From NCBI GenBank assembly GCA_022385755.1, contig MU278354.1:636805-700804 (forward strand): a stretch of DNA of 64,000 nt, written 5' to 3'. A model generated the notes under the pieces. The model saw only the letters and a list, made by a program, of their open reading frames with translations, had not been told where the DNA came from and ran no database searches. Shown one piece after another: positions 33,601 through 46,090 of this stretch. The DNA comes from Trametopsis cervina. Taxonomy: Eukaryota > Basidiomycota > Agaricomycetes > Polyporales > Irpicaceae. Made by a program: the position numbers and the translations under genes. Within the stretch, counting starts at the first letter, position 1, and each line of letters begins with the position of its first letter.

Positions 33601-36131
33601 CATTCTGGACTCCATCCTATTGAGCTGCGCTGAACCCTTTGTTAGGACCGCTCACTTGGATATGTGGAACTCAAAGTCTCAGCACTCGCGCAGGCTGGGG
33701 AAGGATCTTCGGTGTACACGTCCACCGGTAAGAGGGTAGGCGAGGATCCTATACGCCTCGACAAGGGCTCCACGAAAGGCAAGCTTTACTACGAGGCCGA
33801 GTTTTTACCGGCGATGCGTGTCAAGGATGTCAAGTTCTCCAGCGCGCCAAACGCCATTGAACGCGCCGTAGAAGGCGGCTCTGAATACTCGGCTGGTGAC
33901 ACTGTTGTTTCAAGTGATTCAGCCTCAGACCTGGCGGTGGACGTTGTACCCGACGGTATCACGGCGTCTACCCCATTGGGCGATGACGAGTCGCTACCTC
34001 CGTTGAGCCCGACTTCTCCTGTCTCTAAGGGAGCGAAGACCTCTACGGATATCAGGAGATCTATCGATTCAACTGCCACATTCGAATCGCGCGGGACTGC
34101 TGCGACTGGTAAAACCGGTGCAGCCGATGACGAGAAGCGCATTGAGGATGATATACCCGCTATGAGCAAGGAAGAACTGCTCCGCCACCGTATGTGATCT
34201 CCGCAGTCTTTCATTTGGTTGCATGGAAGCGTTTAATTTATGTTGTCTTCTAGAGTCGGGCATCGTGGTCTTCAATGTTATTTCTGGCCAGCTCCATAAG
34301 AAAGGACGCTTGGAAGTCCTATTGGACGACGCCTATTGGCCCGCGTTCAGCACCGTGCGAGCGCGCAGCACCCACATGCAGTGGGAGTACATTGGCGAAG
34401 GTTTCATTAAGGAAATGGACTTTGGGCGTGTGTGGCTGCGGCTGAACGAGGCTGATGAAGGCGATAAGGACGACATCGTGGCTGAGTACAAGGGCGATGC
34501 GAAGGGTTTCCTTGAACAGGCTTTGGTATGTCACTTTGTCACTAAACCCTCTTATATTACTGACTTGATGAATTGTGGTGTTCAGGATGGACCCGCTAAA
34601 TTCACCTTAGTCGACAAGCATGATGAAGAGAGGACGTCTGTCGTCGAGGTTGAGGCGCGTTACGTACCGGTGCCAGTCAAGCTCGAGCCTAGGGAGAGCA
34701 TCAACAGTAAGTTGGAGCATAATCTTTCTACAGCTAGTACTAAATGTTTTATGTAGACCAAGGTCTCTTGCAGGTTGAGCTCTTGAGCGGTCGTGACATT
34801 GTTGCGGCTGATAGAGGCGGTGAGTGTGCCTCACTCTATGCTCTGCTTGTTCCTGACTTGATTTGTGCAGGCAAATCGGATCCTTTCGTTGCCTTCCAGC
34901 TCAATGGCCAGAAAGTGTACAAGTCACAGACGAAGAAGAAGACCCTTAACCCTGATTGGCACGAAAGCTTTATGGTACAAGTGGTAAGCATGTTGCTTCT
35001 GTCACAGTAGATACCAGCCTCACTCGCGTGCAGCCATCCCGCGTGGGCGCTGACTTCACCTTGGAAGTCTTCGACTGGAATCAGATTGAGCAGGCGAAGA
35101 GCCTGGGCTCAGCTAAGATCGACCTTACGGACATCGAACCCTTTGTCGGGATAGAGCGCGATATCCCTCTGTCGCACGCGAAGCATGGGGACAAGGGATC
35201 TATATCACTGCGACTGATGTTCCAACCAGAGATCATTGCCAAGAGCCGCAAGAACACCTCTACTTTCTCGACAGCAGGGCGGGCGATGACCCAGATTGGC
35301 CATATACCCGTTGGTGCAGGTCGCGGTGTCTTCCATGGCGTCACTGGCGTCTTCCGTCGCGGAGGTGGCTCAGGGTCAGAGGAAGAGGAGGACGACAGAG
35401 CCTCGTACAAGAACCTTCCTGCCGGACAAGCGTCGCAAGCGATTGATTCCGTTACAGGTGTTCTGAGCCCTCTGAACACTGGATCTGTGACCTTCCCTCC
35501 TTCCAATGGAAACGGGAATGGGCTGCAGGCCGGCGAGCTTGGCACGCTTCGTGTGACCGTCATGGACGCGAAAGACCTTTCAACACATGAGATCAAGCCA
35601 TACGTCACGGTGCGAGTGGGTGACAAAGAGCAGAAGACGAAGCATGTGAAGTCTTCCACGCCTGAGTGGTTAGCGTTTTTCATCTCCGGGAAAATTTGGA
35701 TATTATTGACATCTTCTACAGGGATGAATGTCTCACCTTCGTGGCAGGACCTTCGCAGCAGAAGCTGTATGTCTGGGTGCATGACTACAAAACATTGGGC
35801 AAGGATAAACTCCTTGGTTCCGGCGAAGTCGAAGTACGCCCCTTTATTCATCTGTGTTGTCATGATTGGAGACTAATAAGATATACAGGTTTGGCGGCAT
35901 ATCAAACCGGATACGTCCCCATCTGCCGAGGTGTCCTGCGAACTGCGTGAAGGACAGGGGCGTCTGCGTCTGAAGCTCGAGTTCAACAACGAACCAGTTA
36001 CAGCCCGACCACGACACTCATTGTCTTTCTCCTCGTTGAACGCATCGACCCAAGCAGGCGCCGCAGCGGCCGGTCCACCCCCTTCACCCTCGCGATTCAG
36101 CTTGAGCGGCCGAAGAAGCCGACAGGAGTGA
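30607..36131 (+). CDS. Tricalbin / extended synaptotagmin, ER-plasma membrane tether
   Basis: Multi-C2 lipid-transfer protein at ER-plasma membrane contact sites, like yeast Tcb1-3. More than 15 exons, about 1,450 residues. The N-terminal cytosolic part is followed by a hydrophobic hairpin near residue 190-230 (THFLTRFGFGWGWLFIVMAF). The SMP lipid-binding domain comes next (ESADWINHFLDRFWLIYEPV, TLGTKAPRIEKVKTY, EEPVFDYVLKPLGG). Several C2 domains follow, with recognisable starts at LQVTVHSARGL, VRLTIHQAKDL, VVRLWLKKAEDV, LLQVELLSGRDI and LRVTVMDAKDL. Acidic calcium loops are seen, such as GKSDPFVAFQLNGQ and NPDWHESF. A Ser/Pro-rich tail ends at RRSRQE. Start ATG 30607 begins MASLAPDGLVPPNPLTAIQEV; exon boundaries were not all fixed. 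Confidence 0.9.
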
Positions 36132-36377
36132 TTAACTTACTTTCTCTCACTCATTACTCTAATATTGCTGCGACTCACCCTAATAGACAAGGAGACCTTC
36201 TACTGCTTCATTCATGAACATTGTAACCTTGCTATGTCCACCCTTTTGCATATCTGTAACATTCCGCATTGCTTTTCTTTACATGATGTATTACGACCGT
36301 CTCTTGCATACCTACAACAAATTTCACATTCACATTGAGGACTTGGTTCAGAGCAGGCTATTCTACTCCTGACGGAG

Positions 36378-39300
36378 TTACGCCTTGCCTCGGGTGCTAC
36401 GTCTGAGAGGCCGTGAGCTCCCCTGCGATTCACTAGAGGCGATGACCCGCTCCAACTCTTCCTCGGTCACAACAGCTTTCTTACTGAGTTGTCTGTGCAT
36501 CGGTTTATCAGCTTCGCTATCGGCATACGAAGAGAGTAGCCACAACTACCTTTTCTTCTTCTTTATCGTATCCGACTCTCCTTTCTGAGGAATATATTCC
36601 GCATCCGGGCCAGCATGAGCGATCGCCGTCTGACGTACTTTCTTGTTGGGAATGATCACGACCGAATCATCGTCGTCGTCGTTCAGTGCCAGAGCCTCTG
36701 TCTTCTGGACAATCCCTGAGAGTGAGCTGTTCCTTGTCGAACGCGTGCTCCTCCGGGCTACAGGTTTAGCCCTTGCCTTGGCTTTGGTAAGCGGATGAGG
36801 CTCTTCATCTTCCGGGCCTTGACTGTTTGGTGGAGTTGGCCAAATATCCGTGACGTCCATAGGCTGGTCCTGGGACTCGGAGATAAAGCCTGCAGTGGGG
36901 CCCGCGGCCTCAGTGGGTTCTGACTCCGCATTGATTTCGAGGTTCATGACCCGACTTTGCCGTGAAGTTGAAGATGAGTTGGCTTGCTTGGCCCGCTTAC
37001 CTGCCAACGGGGAAGGAGAGCGTTCGTAGCTGACATCAGAATCTTCTTCGAGTTCCTACGAAAGGTTCAGATATGAGCGTCACGGTGGTAAGCTGGGACA
37101 TACGTCAAACTCAGTTCCTTCTTCTTCTTTCTCTTCTTCCAGTTCCAGTTCCTCTTCCTCGTCATCCTCGGAGATATCATCCAGCTCTTCTGTATCAGGT
37201 AATGACTCATGAGACGTCGATGCGGCGGGAGCGGTCTTTTTGATTAGCATTCCCGAGCGCTGTAGCATGTCAATCTTCGCGTCCATCTTCATCTCATGTT
37301 GCTCGACCTAAATTACCGTCACGATGAGCCTTTGAAGGAGAGGAAATTTCGGAGTAACATACTTCTTGCATCAGCCTGCGAGTATACATCTGCTCCATCG
37401 CTTTCATACGATCCTCCATCTCTTCCATGATTTCTTCGCGTGTCTGAGCTTCGATGACCACAGAACGCATCTCGCTTTCGAAAAGCTGCAGGTGGGCCTC
37501 TCAGTACAACAATGACCACAACATATGACAAGCGACAGACCTGCAGTCGGAGACTTTCGATTTCGTCGAATAGAGCATCCACAAGTGGATTAATGGGCTC
37601 GTCATCCTCCTCCTCGTCTCCTTCGTCTGGTTCCTCATCCTCTGGAGGAGGGTGAGATACATTTACGTCCTTAAAGCGCAATGCTACACACCTTCCAGCA
37701 CCTCCAGGTGAGTCTCTGTGACGCGATGACCGGGTCCTCCTGTCGAGATCGTCACTTTACGTCGGTGAGGAACTACATCGCTGGATCTTCCCGAATTGAG
37801 GCTATCTTTGCTCCTGGGAATAGTGGATATCGGGCGAGGGACAGCGGTAGGAGCTGTTGTTGCCACCTCGCGTGCAATGGCAGAGAACTTCATGACGTGT
37901 GAATTCTCGTCGTAACCAGTGTCGTACGGGTTGACATTGACTATCATGACCTATATCGGCGATTTTCAGTACAATTCAGCGATGCGGCTCTGTGAATGCT
38001 CACCGCCCTGCCTTCTCCAACAAAGTAATCCATGAGGACCTCAGTCAATTTACTGTGTCTGAAAGGAACTATTGCCAGACTGCGCTTCACATCCCTTGTG
38101 TCTAGTCGATCGTCCTCTCGAACAGTAGAATTTAGGCTGCGCGCGACAGTGCGTTGATTTGCGCGCATCGTCTCCATGCATTGTCCGAGAACCATTAACG
38201 ACTTGTTGATATTCCCAGCTTCCCGAAGTCGCTCCCCCGAAGTCTGCGTATTTCTCGTGCGTTCTGAGCCGGCGAGGTCAACCAATGTAAGACGGGACGA
38301 AAGGATGGATGTGGGGTCCTGCAAAATACATGAGATACACGCATGAATGTGAGTGTAAATGATTTACATTCTTCTCGCCTTTGTGAACTCGCAGAACCTT
38401 GATGGTCACTATAGCATGGCTTCGACTGCTTTGGCTATTCGCAAGAGTTCCGAACACCTGGCGATGCATCTGCCCTAGTCGCAACAATGCCTTCGCTTGT
38501 GAAGCACTCGTTACTCGCAATTGACGTAGGCCTGCGACGTATTTGCCAGCGGAGCCACCATCGCCATCGTTCTCTGAGACTGGACATGGCTTCACTAAAA
38601 GAGCCTTTCTTGTCAAAAGAAGAGGTTTAGAGTGATTCGACGGGAGAGGTGTATTAAGGAAAGTAGAAGTTGGACGTGGTATACCAGTTAGTTGCGAGCG
38701 ACCGGTAGTGGTTGCATCTGGGTCATCAACGGAGGCAAATAAATCGTACACTTTCTCGTTGTATATCTCAGTGTAACTGAGCCAAATAGTGTACTCGTGA
38801 TTGCGATCGAGCTTGAACGTTGTGGGATCCGTGTCGGGATCTGAGGGCGGTAAGTTGGATAGAATATCAGCCAAAGCCGTCCCTGCGGCCTCTGAATTCA
38901 AAGAATATTGGGAAGACTGTGATGATGCTAGGGAAGATGGCGTGGCTTCTACGCCTTGCAAACGGACAGGGCGGAACTACGAAATATTTAGTGCTAGAAA
39001 GGGACAGAGTGCTGCAACTTCGTACCCGTCCGTCACCGTGAAGACCGTCAATACTGTTGAAGATGACATCCAGAGTTCTCGGTAGGATACCAGCACTCCC
39101 CTCTTCATTGCCTCCCTGCACGGTGTACGTTTTGCCGGAGTTTGTCACACCATATGCAAACAACAGTCCACTTTGTCCTTCCAAGACATCTTTCACCAGG
39201 GGCAAAGTAGTCTTGGTGAAGAAATCGGACTGTGAAGTCTCTGGCGGGAAAACATGGGAGAACGTGTATACCGAGGATTGTGGAAGGGATGAAAGGCGAG

Positions 39301-39779
39301 TGGTGGATTGTGAAGATGAGGGATCGGACATGCGTACGGCAGTCGAAGAAGTTTGTTCAAGATATGGCTTGGAATGCAGCGGGACAGACTCTTCGTCTCC
39401 CTGAGGCCGTATACGCAGGAATGCCTGTTGATTACTGCCAGTAAGATAGAGGTGCAGATCCTCAAAGACCATTGCATACACGTATAGGTTCCCTCTCAAT
39501 ATCGCTTGTATATGCTGCAAAGTCAGCTACCTTTACGACACTGCCTTTCCCCTTTATGGTGACCATGGAACCGTCAACGCCGAAGCTTTTGCCCTCTGGC
39601 GAAGTATTACGATCTAAGAAAGGCTTCCGCGTCGTCTTCTTCTTTGCTGGGTCAGCGAGCGGAGGTGTAGGCGTGGACCTCGATGAGGTGGCCCTTGTGT
39701 TGCGGGCAGCCCCAGCAGTGGCACCTGCGGTATTCGCTTTATTGGTCGAACGGCTCGCTGCTTTGGGTTTGCCAGACAT
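36378..39779 (-). CDS. Kinesin-6 family motor (Klp9/MKLP-like)
   Basis: Plus-end microtubule motor of the spindle midzone, working in anaphase elongation or cytokinesis in relatives. It begins MSGKPKAASRS at 39779, with an N-terminal motor domain. Features in order: FLRIRPQ, a P-loop AYGVTNSGKTYTVQG, a long kinesin-6-type insert, SYTEIYNEKVYDLF, NSQSSRSHAIVTIKV (switch I), RLTLVDLAGSERT (switch II) and AGNINKSLMVLGQCMETMR. NSGKT, rather than the common AGSGKT or TGSGKT, and the insert point to kinesin-6. A coiled-coil stretch follows (EAQTREEIMEEMEDRMKAME). The C-terminal tail is acidic then basic with KKKKR and RRSTR patches, plausible as nuclear signals. The last exon ends at 36378. It lies head to head with the KNL1 gene. 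Confidence 0.9.
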
Positions 39780-40189
39780 AGTAGTGAGGTGGAAGTGAGA
39801 TTTGAAGGACTACGCAGATTAGTGTTGTCGAGTCAATCAGCACCAGGTTTGCTAGCACTGGCAGGGTAGTAGAAGTTGCAACTGGAAAGTAGCAAAGCGC
39901 ATTAAAGGGCGCTGGAACGCGCCATGCGACAGCAACGCGTTCGGTCATGTGATCGAGTCGCGTTCAGTGATGCGCCTATCCCTGCATTGGACGTATCTTC
40001 GCTCTGAACCGCCTCCCCTGCACTCAAAAGACTGTATCTCGCCCGAAGCACATTGGATTACTATTGTTTCTTGAATTGTTACGGCGTTCGATCCTCCTCC
40101 CAATTCGTTTAGGCCTTTGAAGCCCGGTGTTCAAACTCGGTCAATCCTGTTCACTATAACACCACTACCGCTTTAGTGGTCTGCTCATA
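39780..40189. promoter_or_regulatory. Shared divergent promoter of kinesin-6 and Spc7/KNL1 genes
   Basis: 410 bases separate the two start codons. There is no coding content. It is the only space available for both promoters, so co-regulation through the cell cycle is possible. No known mitotic factor site was identified by eye. Confidence 0.6.
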
Positions 40190-43100
40190 ATGCCGCAGAG
40201 AATCTCGCCGAACCGTCGCAGGTCGATTGCAGTGCTTGGGAATGGGTCTTCGACATCGAGTAAGGTTCGCCAGAGGCGCAGAGCATACAGCATGATTCCG
40301 GGAGAGAAGCTAAGTCCGGCTACAAGAGCTCGTAACTTGGTGCGTTTCTTCTGTGAGGGGCTTATAGATAGTGATATCTTGCTAATGGCTTTTGTAGGCT
40401 CCGAGGAAGAGTATTCTCAAACGTTCTCTGAGTGCACGACCCAGTCAGGAGTCTACCTCAACCTCAATCTCCATCAACGATGGTCCTAGTTCCACCGACG
40501 CGACTATGACTATGGATTTCACTGAAGTCCGGCCTTCTTTGCCTCGAAAGAGCCTGGGCTTTTCAAGACGCGTGAGCTTTGCTAGTCATGCACATGTCCG
40601 TATGTTCGAGAAACCCGACCGGAAAGACAACGCGCGCCCGCATTTTGAAGATGAGGACGAAGAGCGGGAGGAGAATGAAGATGAAGTTGAAGATTCCGAT
40701 GAAGGTGCCTCGTTTGAGGAAGATGCACCACCACAGAGAAATTCGAGACGGAGGTCCTCTACTGGTTTCACTGAGCTGGGAGAACAGTCCATGGATATGG
40801 ACGACGATGATACAGGCCCAATACCGCAGGACTTTCTGGGCGGTGCTTCCCTCAATGAAGAGAAATTCGATGATGATTCCTACGTGGAGGATATGGATAT
40901 GACAGAGGTCATGCCTGGTGGCGTTCAATCACTATCGACTCTAGTGCCAAGAAGAAGATCTAGCGTGGCACCTGTGGTAACATCGTCATCCACACAGAGC
41001 GAAAATCAAGTAGTCCGACGGCCTCTGGCTACCATATCCCAAAAAGCTGAGCCGCAGCCTCAGCGAGAGCTTTATCCATCTCTGGAGGACGTGCCCGATC
41101 CATCGCTAGAGCAGTCTGCCACACCTAATGAGGATCCAGATGCTGGCATCGTTGACGACCCCACAGATATGGACCTTACCATGGGCTCTACTGCAGAACC
41201 CACGATTTCATCAACAGGAGAAGGAGACACGCAGCCCATGGAATTTACTATACCGGTTGTAAGACCTCCAGCACCCCCTTCCAAGCTTTGGCTGGAGTTA
41301 CGCGCAATGACTCATGCCGGAGCAGAAGAGCCTTACGCCCCTCCCGAGATGGAATCAAGCGATGACCCAGAGGCTAACGCAATTGTCCCGTCGCAAGGTT
41401 ATCCAGCCACGCACGCCGGTAGCGACGGGGATAGCATGGATTTGACGGTCGCTCTCAATCGCCTGACCAAGGCGCGACCTTCCCTTGGCCTACCGCCTCT
41501 TTCCGCAAATCCAGGGTCCCCAGGGGATGACCCTGAGGATGACGAACCATCTTACGAGCATGAAGCGCAAGACGAGACATTCACCAGCAATGAGGACAGC
41601 CTAGACATATCACTGGACGGAAATCAGACAGTGAACTTGACACAGCTGCGGATGAGCCTTGGTGGACGGCAGAGCATGGCTGCTGATACAACAATGGAAT
41701 TTACGAATATATATGGAGGAGGACTAAGCACTCCCGCAGTAGCTGACCAGTCTAATGAAGGTGTATTGCCCTCTTCAGCTCCGGTAGGTGAGCTCGGTGA
41801 CGAACAACAAGCGGAGAGGCCTTCGACACCGCCCGCGAAGTCTGTGCCAGCTCCGAAACAAATCTTCACACTTAGCAAGCCAGCTGCATCTCACGCCCCT
41901 TCCTCCATTCCTCCATCATCAGCGATATCGCAGGATGACGCGCAGCCCCAACAACCTTCGAAACCTGCCATACCCCTCCCAGTCTTTTCTCTTCCCCCTA
42001 AATCACAAGATAGTTCTCTCGGTCAGACCGCAACCAAACCACCCCAGCCGCGACCTTCCCCTGGCAAGGCACCACATAATGTTACTGTGCCCATTCCGTT
42101 CACATTCACACTACCAAGCAGGTTGAATACTCGCGCTTCACCCGCCAAACAAGCTCCTCCCACGGCGAAACCTCCCACCGCTCCTGCATCACCAAGTAAA
42201 CTCCCAATATTCAAAGGCACTGCTGCATTTGCCCCGCCTACAGCTCCGAAGTCTCCTCTGAAGAGACCTGCGCCCCCAGACGAAGGTGACCGAGATGCGC
42301 CCCCTCCTGCGAAGAGACAGGCAAGTGAAAAACTGGTGGCTTCCCGAGACGCTCCTCAGCCGTCCGGCGTCGACGCGCAGCATAATCGAAGACTCAGTGC
42401 TGTGCGGCGACCCTCTGGGTATTTCGCTCAAAGAAAGAGCTTAGGCGGCGCGAACACACAACCTGTCACAGCTGTATCCTCTCTCTCGCAGTCTTCCTCA
42501 ACACCCGCCTTATCGAACGACCTGTCTCGTACATCTTCCCCATCCCCTACCATCCCTGCTCAACGAAGTGATGCGACTTCATTACCTCCCAGTGGGCCGC
42601 ATACCGACAATACGGCTGACAACAATTCGTCCTCAGCGAAATCTGCATCCCCTCTAAATGTCCCTGACATCCGCGTTGAGAGAGCGTCATCTCCCGCTTC
42701 AGATGAAATCGCAAAATCGACTCCTCCACCTGAACCGAGACGGTCCCCTCGGGTATCTTTCGCGCCAATTCCTGCTCCTGAACAGCCTCGGCCCAGGGAC
42801 AAGTCTCCCTATCTATCTACCAGGTCTGATGTAGCAAATGAAGGCAGTCAAGAACGAAGCGCGCCTGAAACTATCACCGAAGCAGACAACGAGTCTGACC
42901 ATGAAATCGGTGAAGGGGAAGAGGATATGGAACTAACCGAGCAATGGCGAGATGGAATAAATGCAGGTGATGTCGACGACGATGAGGTGCGTTAATCGAA
43001 CGGTATCAACTACTGAAACTACCACTGACTGCGGCTTGAACAGCCAACAATATCAATTGAGCAATTCTTTGAAATGACGAACATCCGTTTCATGGACGAA

Positions 43101-44855
43101 ATAACAGCACCGCGCCGCTCTATGATCCTCCCGGGTCATCTTGGAATGCGTAACCGAAGACGCTCTTTGACTTCTGCTCACTCGGAAGAGACAGAGAGCA
43201 TTCCTCTTGCTGAATTCATGACCGCTATGGCGGTGGATGTTCCACAGCTTGAGTTGTATCACGATCTAGCGAGTCAGCTTACAGGTTGGGTCGATGAGAG
43301 TAAGAAGATTTGTCGGCAGGCCGAAGAGGATGCGATAAAGGTCACGCCCGCACTGTTTCGTGAATTCGCCGAGGTCGATGAGTTAGAGAAGCAAGATTTG
43401 CTGGTATGTGCATCAAAGCTTCCTCCCCGATGTGTTTCCTCACCTGTACCATGTAGCATCAACTCAAGCTAATCAAGGCCAATAATATCGACAGTGCGAA
43501 GTCACAATGGTATGACTGGAAGTCAACATGGGTGACGCAGCTTCAAGAGTCAGCCGAAGAAGCTTTTGCTGAGCTGGAAAATGTGAGGCGTCATTAACAA
43601 CATGGCCCATGTTCTCCTTGCTGAAGATATACAGGATGCGAAAACTCTCGAGGATATCATTGGGCAGGCGCAAACCATGCTACCCGCGCTACGCGATGAA
43701 TATGCTCAAATTATGGCCGAGCTGGAGAAAGAAGAGGCTGACATTGCCGAGATTGAGAATTCGGACAAGAATTTCCTCAGTGACCTCAAAGTCTCGATTG
43801 CTGAACAGGAGTACGTCGCCTCCCTAGTTCAAGGGTGAATCATGCTAACTTAGCATTTCTGAAAAGTGTGGAAGTGCAGGCATTGCACGCCAATGTTTCC
43901 GAGGCCCAAGCGAAGTTGGACAGGCTCAAAGAGAGAAGCGCGGAGATCAGCTCGCAGAAGCAGGAGCAGGAGTCGGCTATCTCACACGGGAAAGAGCTTG
44001 TGCAACGCCAGACCGAGAGCACGAGTTCAGAAGTGCTCCGTCTCAAAAGTAGGTCATTTGGAGTCCGTGATATACCTGTGCTGAATCGCGTGACATTGTA
44101 TAGATGAACTTGAGGCATTGGAAGACCTGCACCTGTGGCGCGCTGTCAAGCTGGGCTCGGATCTCAAAGAATTCCTTTATTCCTCTCGATTCCGCGTGCT
44201 CATTCCTTGTGTGAGCCACAAGCCCGACGTATCACGCTTGACTGTAGAACGCACGAAGGCGTCACGTATGAAGGAGAGGGACGAGTTCCCTGAGCTGACT
44301 GAGCTCATGTTGCAATGTGCACCGCACATCGCGGCGGCTTCTGGCAAGGGAATAGATTTGCGGATGGTAACCCACGATTCTGATCGCGTATTTGCTTAAT
44401 GCTGACTATGATACTTCTAGATCATCCAACGACTTTCAGATTTCTGGACGTCTTGTGCACAGATCCGTTTGCAGTTGACTTTCTTGGCTGTTCAGTATCC
44501 CCTTGAACTCAAACTTCAAACTGAAGACAGCGGCCTGCCTGTATTCCGTGTTTCGGCCAAAGTCTTGTTCCCCTCCACCAAGTCGAAGGCTGACATTACC
44601 TTCGTCCTGGATGCTGACACCTATTCGCGTTGGCCGCTTTCTATCGGGTTGTTGAAGTGCGAGGTCAAGGTAGTGTACGGACGCGCAGAGTATGTGTAGT
44701 TCTCATATCATAAACGTAACCGACTAACCCCGTACAGTCGTCAGAAAATCCTAGAAGCGGTGCAGAGTCGACTAAGCCAGGCCACATCCTCAGAGAACCA
44801 CGGCTGCCTGTTAGACGCTTGCATTGAAGCAACAGAACAACTTGCTTTTGCCTAA
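40190..44855 (+). CDS. SPC7: Spc7/KNL1 kinetochore scaffold
   Basis: KMN-network scaffold that binds PP1 and recruits Bub1/Bub3 for the spindle checkpoint. Nine exons (40190-40339, 40398-42986, 43044-43403, 43457-43582, 43635-43810, 43867-44048, 44104-44366, 44421-44689, 44738-44855) give 1,410 residues. The N-terminus has an RKSILKRSLS basic patch spanning the first junction and RRVSFASHAHVRMF, an RVSF PP1-docking motif. MELT-like repeats follow near residues 89 (MDFT), 217 (MDMT), 308 (MDLT), 331 (MEFT), 397 (MDLT), 483 (MEFT) and 894 (MELT). The C-terminal third is the Spc7 domain (TNIRFMDEITAPRRSM), coiled coil and RWD-type kinetochore-binding region. The middle is long, disordered and Ser/Pro-rich. 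Confidence 0.92.
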
Positions 44856-45507
44856 CCGTCTGTTGCCATTTTCGTAAATTATCCACCCATCTGTATCAAG
44901 TAATTTTTCATGGTATTTGTTGTCTTCTCCTACTTTTCACATATCAAGCACATTAATGATTTCTGGTTTTTATAGATTTGCGGAGCACTTGTATCAGTAG
45001 CATTTGGCATAGTGAATCAATCCACTCGTCTTTGAAGTCCATGTATGCCCCGTGGGATGTGGGATTCCACACGAGTGCATACTATCAAGTTGTTTAATCG
45101 ACAAGGTGATTTTCCACTCCTGTATTCACGATAGGCAGTGCTACTCGAACCCGACGTCCAACTGCGCCCCTCCCCCTCCCCCCTTCTTACCCACACCGCA
45201 TGTAGCTCCCTGGTGGTGACACTACGAATTGGCTGCGGTTACCAACAGGATGTAGATTCCAAGCTCAGCTCACCCCTTCGGCGAGGAACAAAGTCACCTG
45301 CAGGCTTCGGGGGTTATATGGACCGAGAGTCCATGAGGCCCTCCCTCAAGTTCATGCAGCGATTCGATGGTACACTCCGTGCGAAGATGAGCGAGATCCG
45401 TCCGTCAGCTGCAAAGTGTTATCACCCGACGATCATTTTCCGCCATAGTCCATGAAATAATAGAGTCAAGCCAGCATGTGAAGGACCAGTGAACAGGTCC
45501 GTTTTGC
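44856..45507. other. Intergenic, no gene seen
   Basis: Tail-to-tail spacer between Spc7/KNL1 and the small minus-strand gene. One plus-strand frame at 45138-45455 has no recognisable content. Confidence 0.4.
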
Positions 45508-45935
45508 TTACTTGGTATTTGCCCATTCCCTGTGCGGAACCAAAGCGCCAGCCACAGTACCACCAGGCCTCACAATAGTATGCTCTCCGACCACGAGCCG
45601 GACTCCTCTGTCAATCTTGTCATACAGCCTATAAACGCCATGTACGTTGGCAGGTCTGGGCCGTTCCGTCAACCTGAATGGAAACTGTTGGTTCCCTAAT
45701 CAAAATCAGAAGTTCACACAGTCTACAGCAGCTGTCTAGCTCTCGGTACTCAACGCAGATCCTCAGTTCTTCCTAGGAGCCCATCGCCCTTCCTAGCCTT
45801 GGCTTTGTCCGTGAGTGAGAAAAGTGCATTGATTCGCTGACAGCAGTGTCTGAACGGAGTGGGTCTACTGTCAATAACGTATGCATAGACCGTCCGGCAC
45901 GAGCTCACCTACCCACAGTCGGCATATATTGACAT
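45508..45935 (-). CDS. Small three-exon protein of unknown function
   Basis: I do not recognise a family. Exons 45935-45913, 45867-45755 and 45695-45508 join to exactly 108 codons (107 residues) with no internal stop. Acceptors are TTGACAG and TTTTGATTAG; donors are GTAGGT and GTTGAG. The protein starts MSIYADCGRPTPFRHCC, is basic in the middle (DKAKARKGDGLLGRTEDLR) and ends with VRLVVGEHTIVRPGGTVAG. There is no signal peptide or membrane helix. A GTAAGC overlaps the stop codon, so a further tiny exon ending at once in another stop is possible without changing the protein much. No exon reaches 65 codons, so simple ORF scans miss this gene. Confidence 0.5.
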
Positions 45936-46090
45936 TAGCAGCATGGCAGGTTGGAGGGCATTTCAGCCTGACGAAAGGAACGACTGCACAATATGCTATA
46001 ACTTGACATCATAAAAGCCGATGCTGGAGTCAGTACCCCTCAGACTTTCCCAGACAGCTCTCTCTTCTATACTCTCCTCAATCCGCCGTC

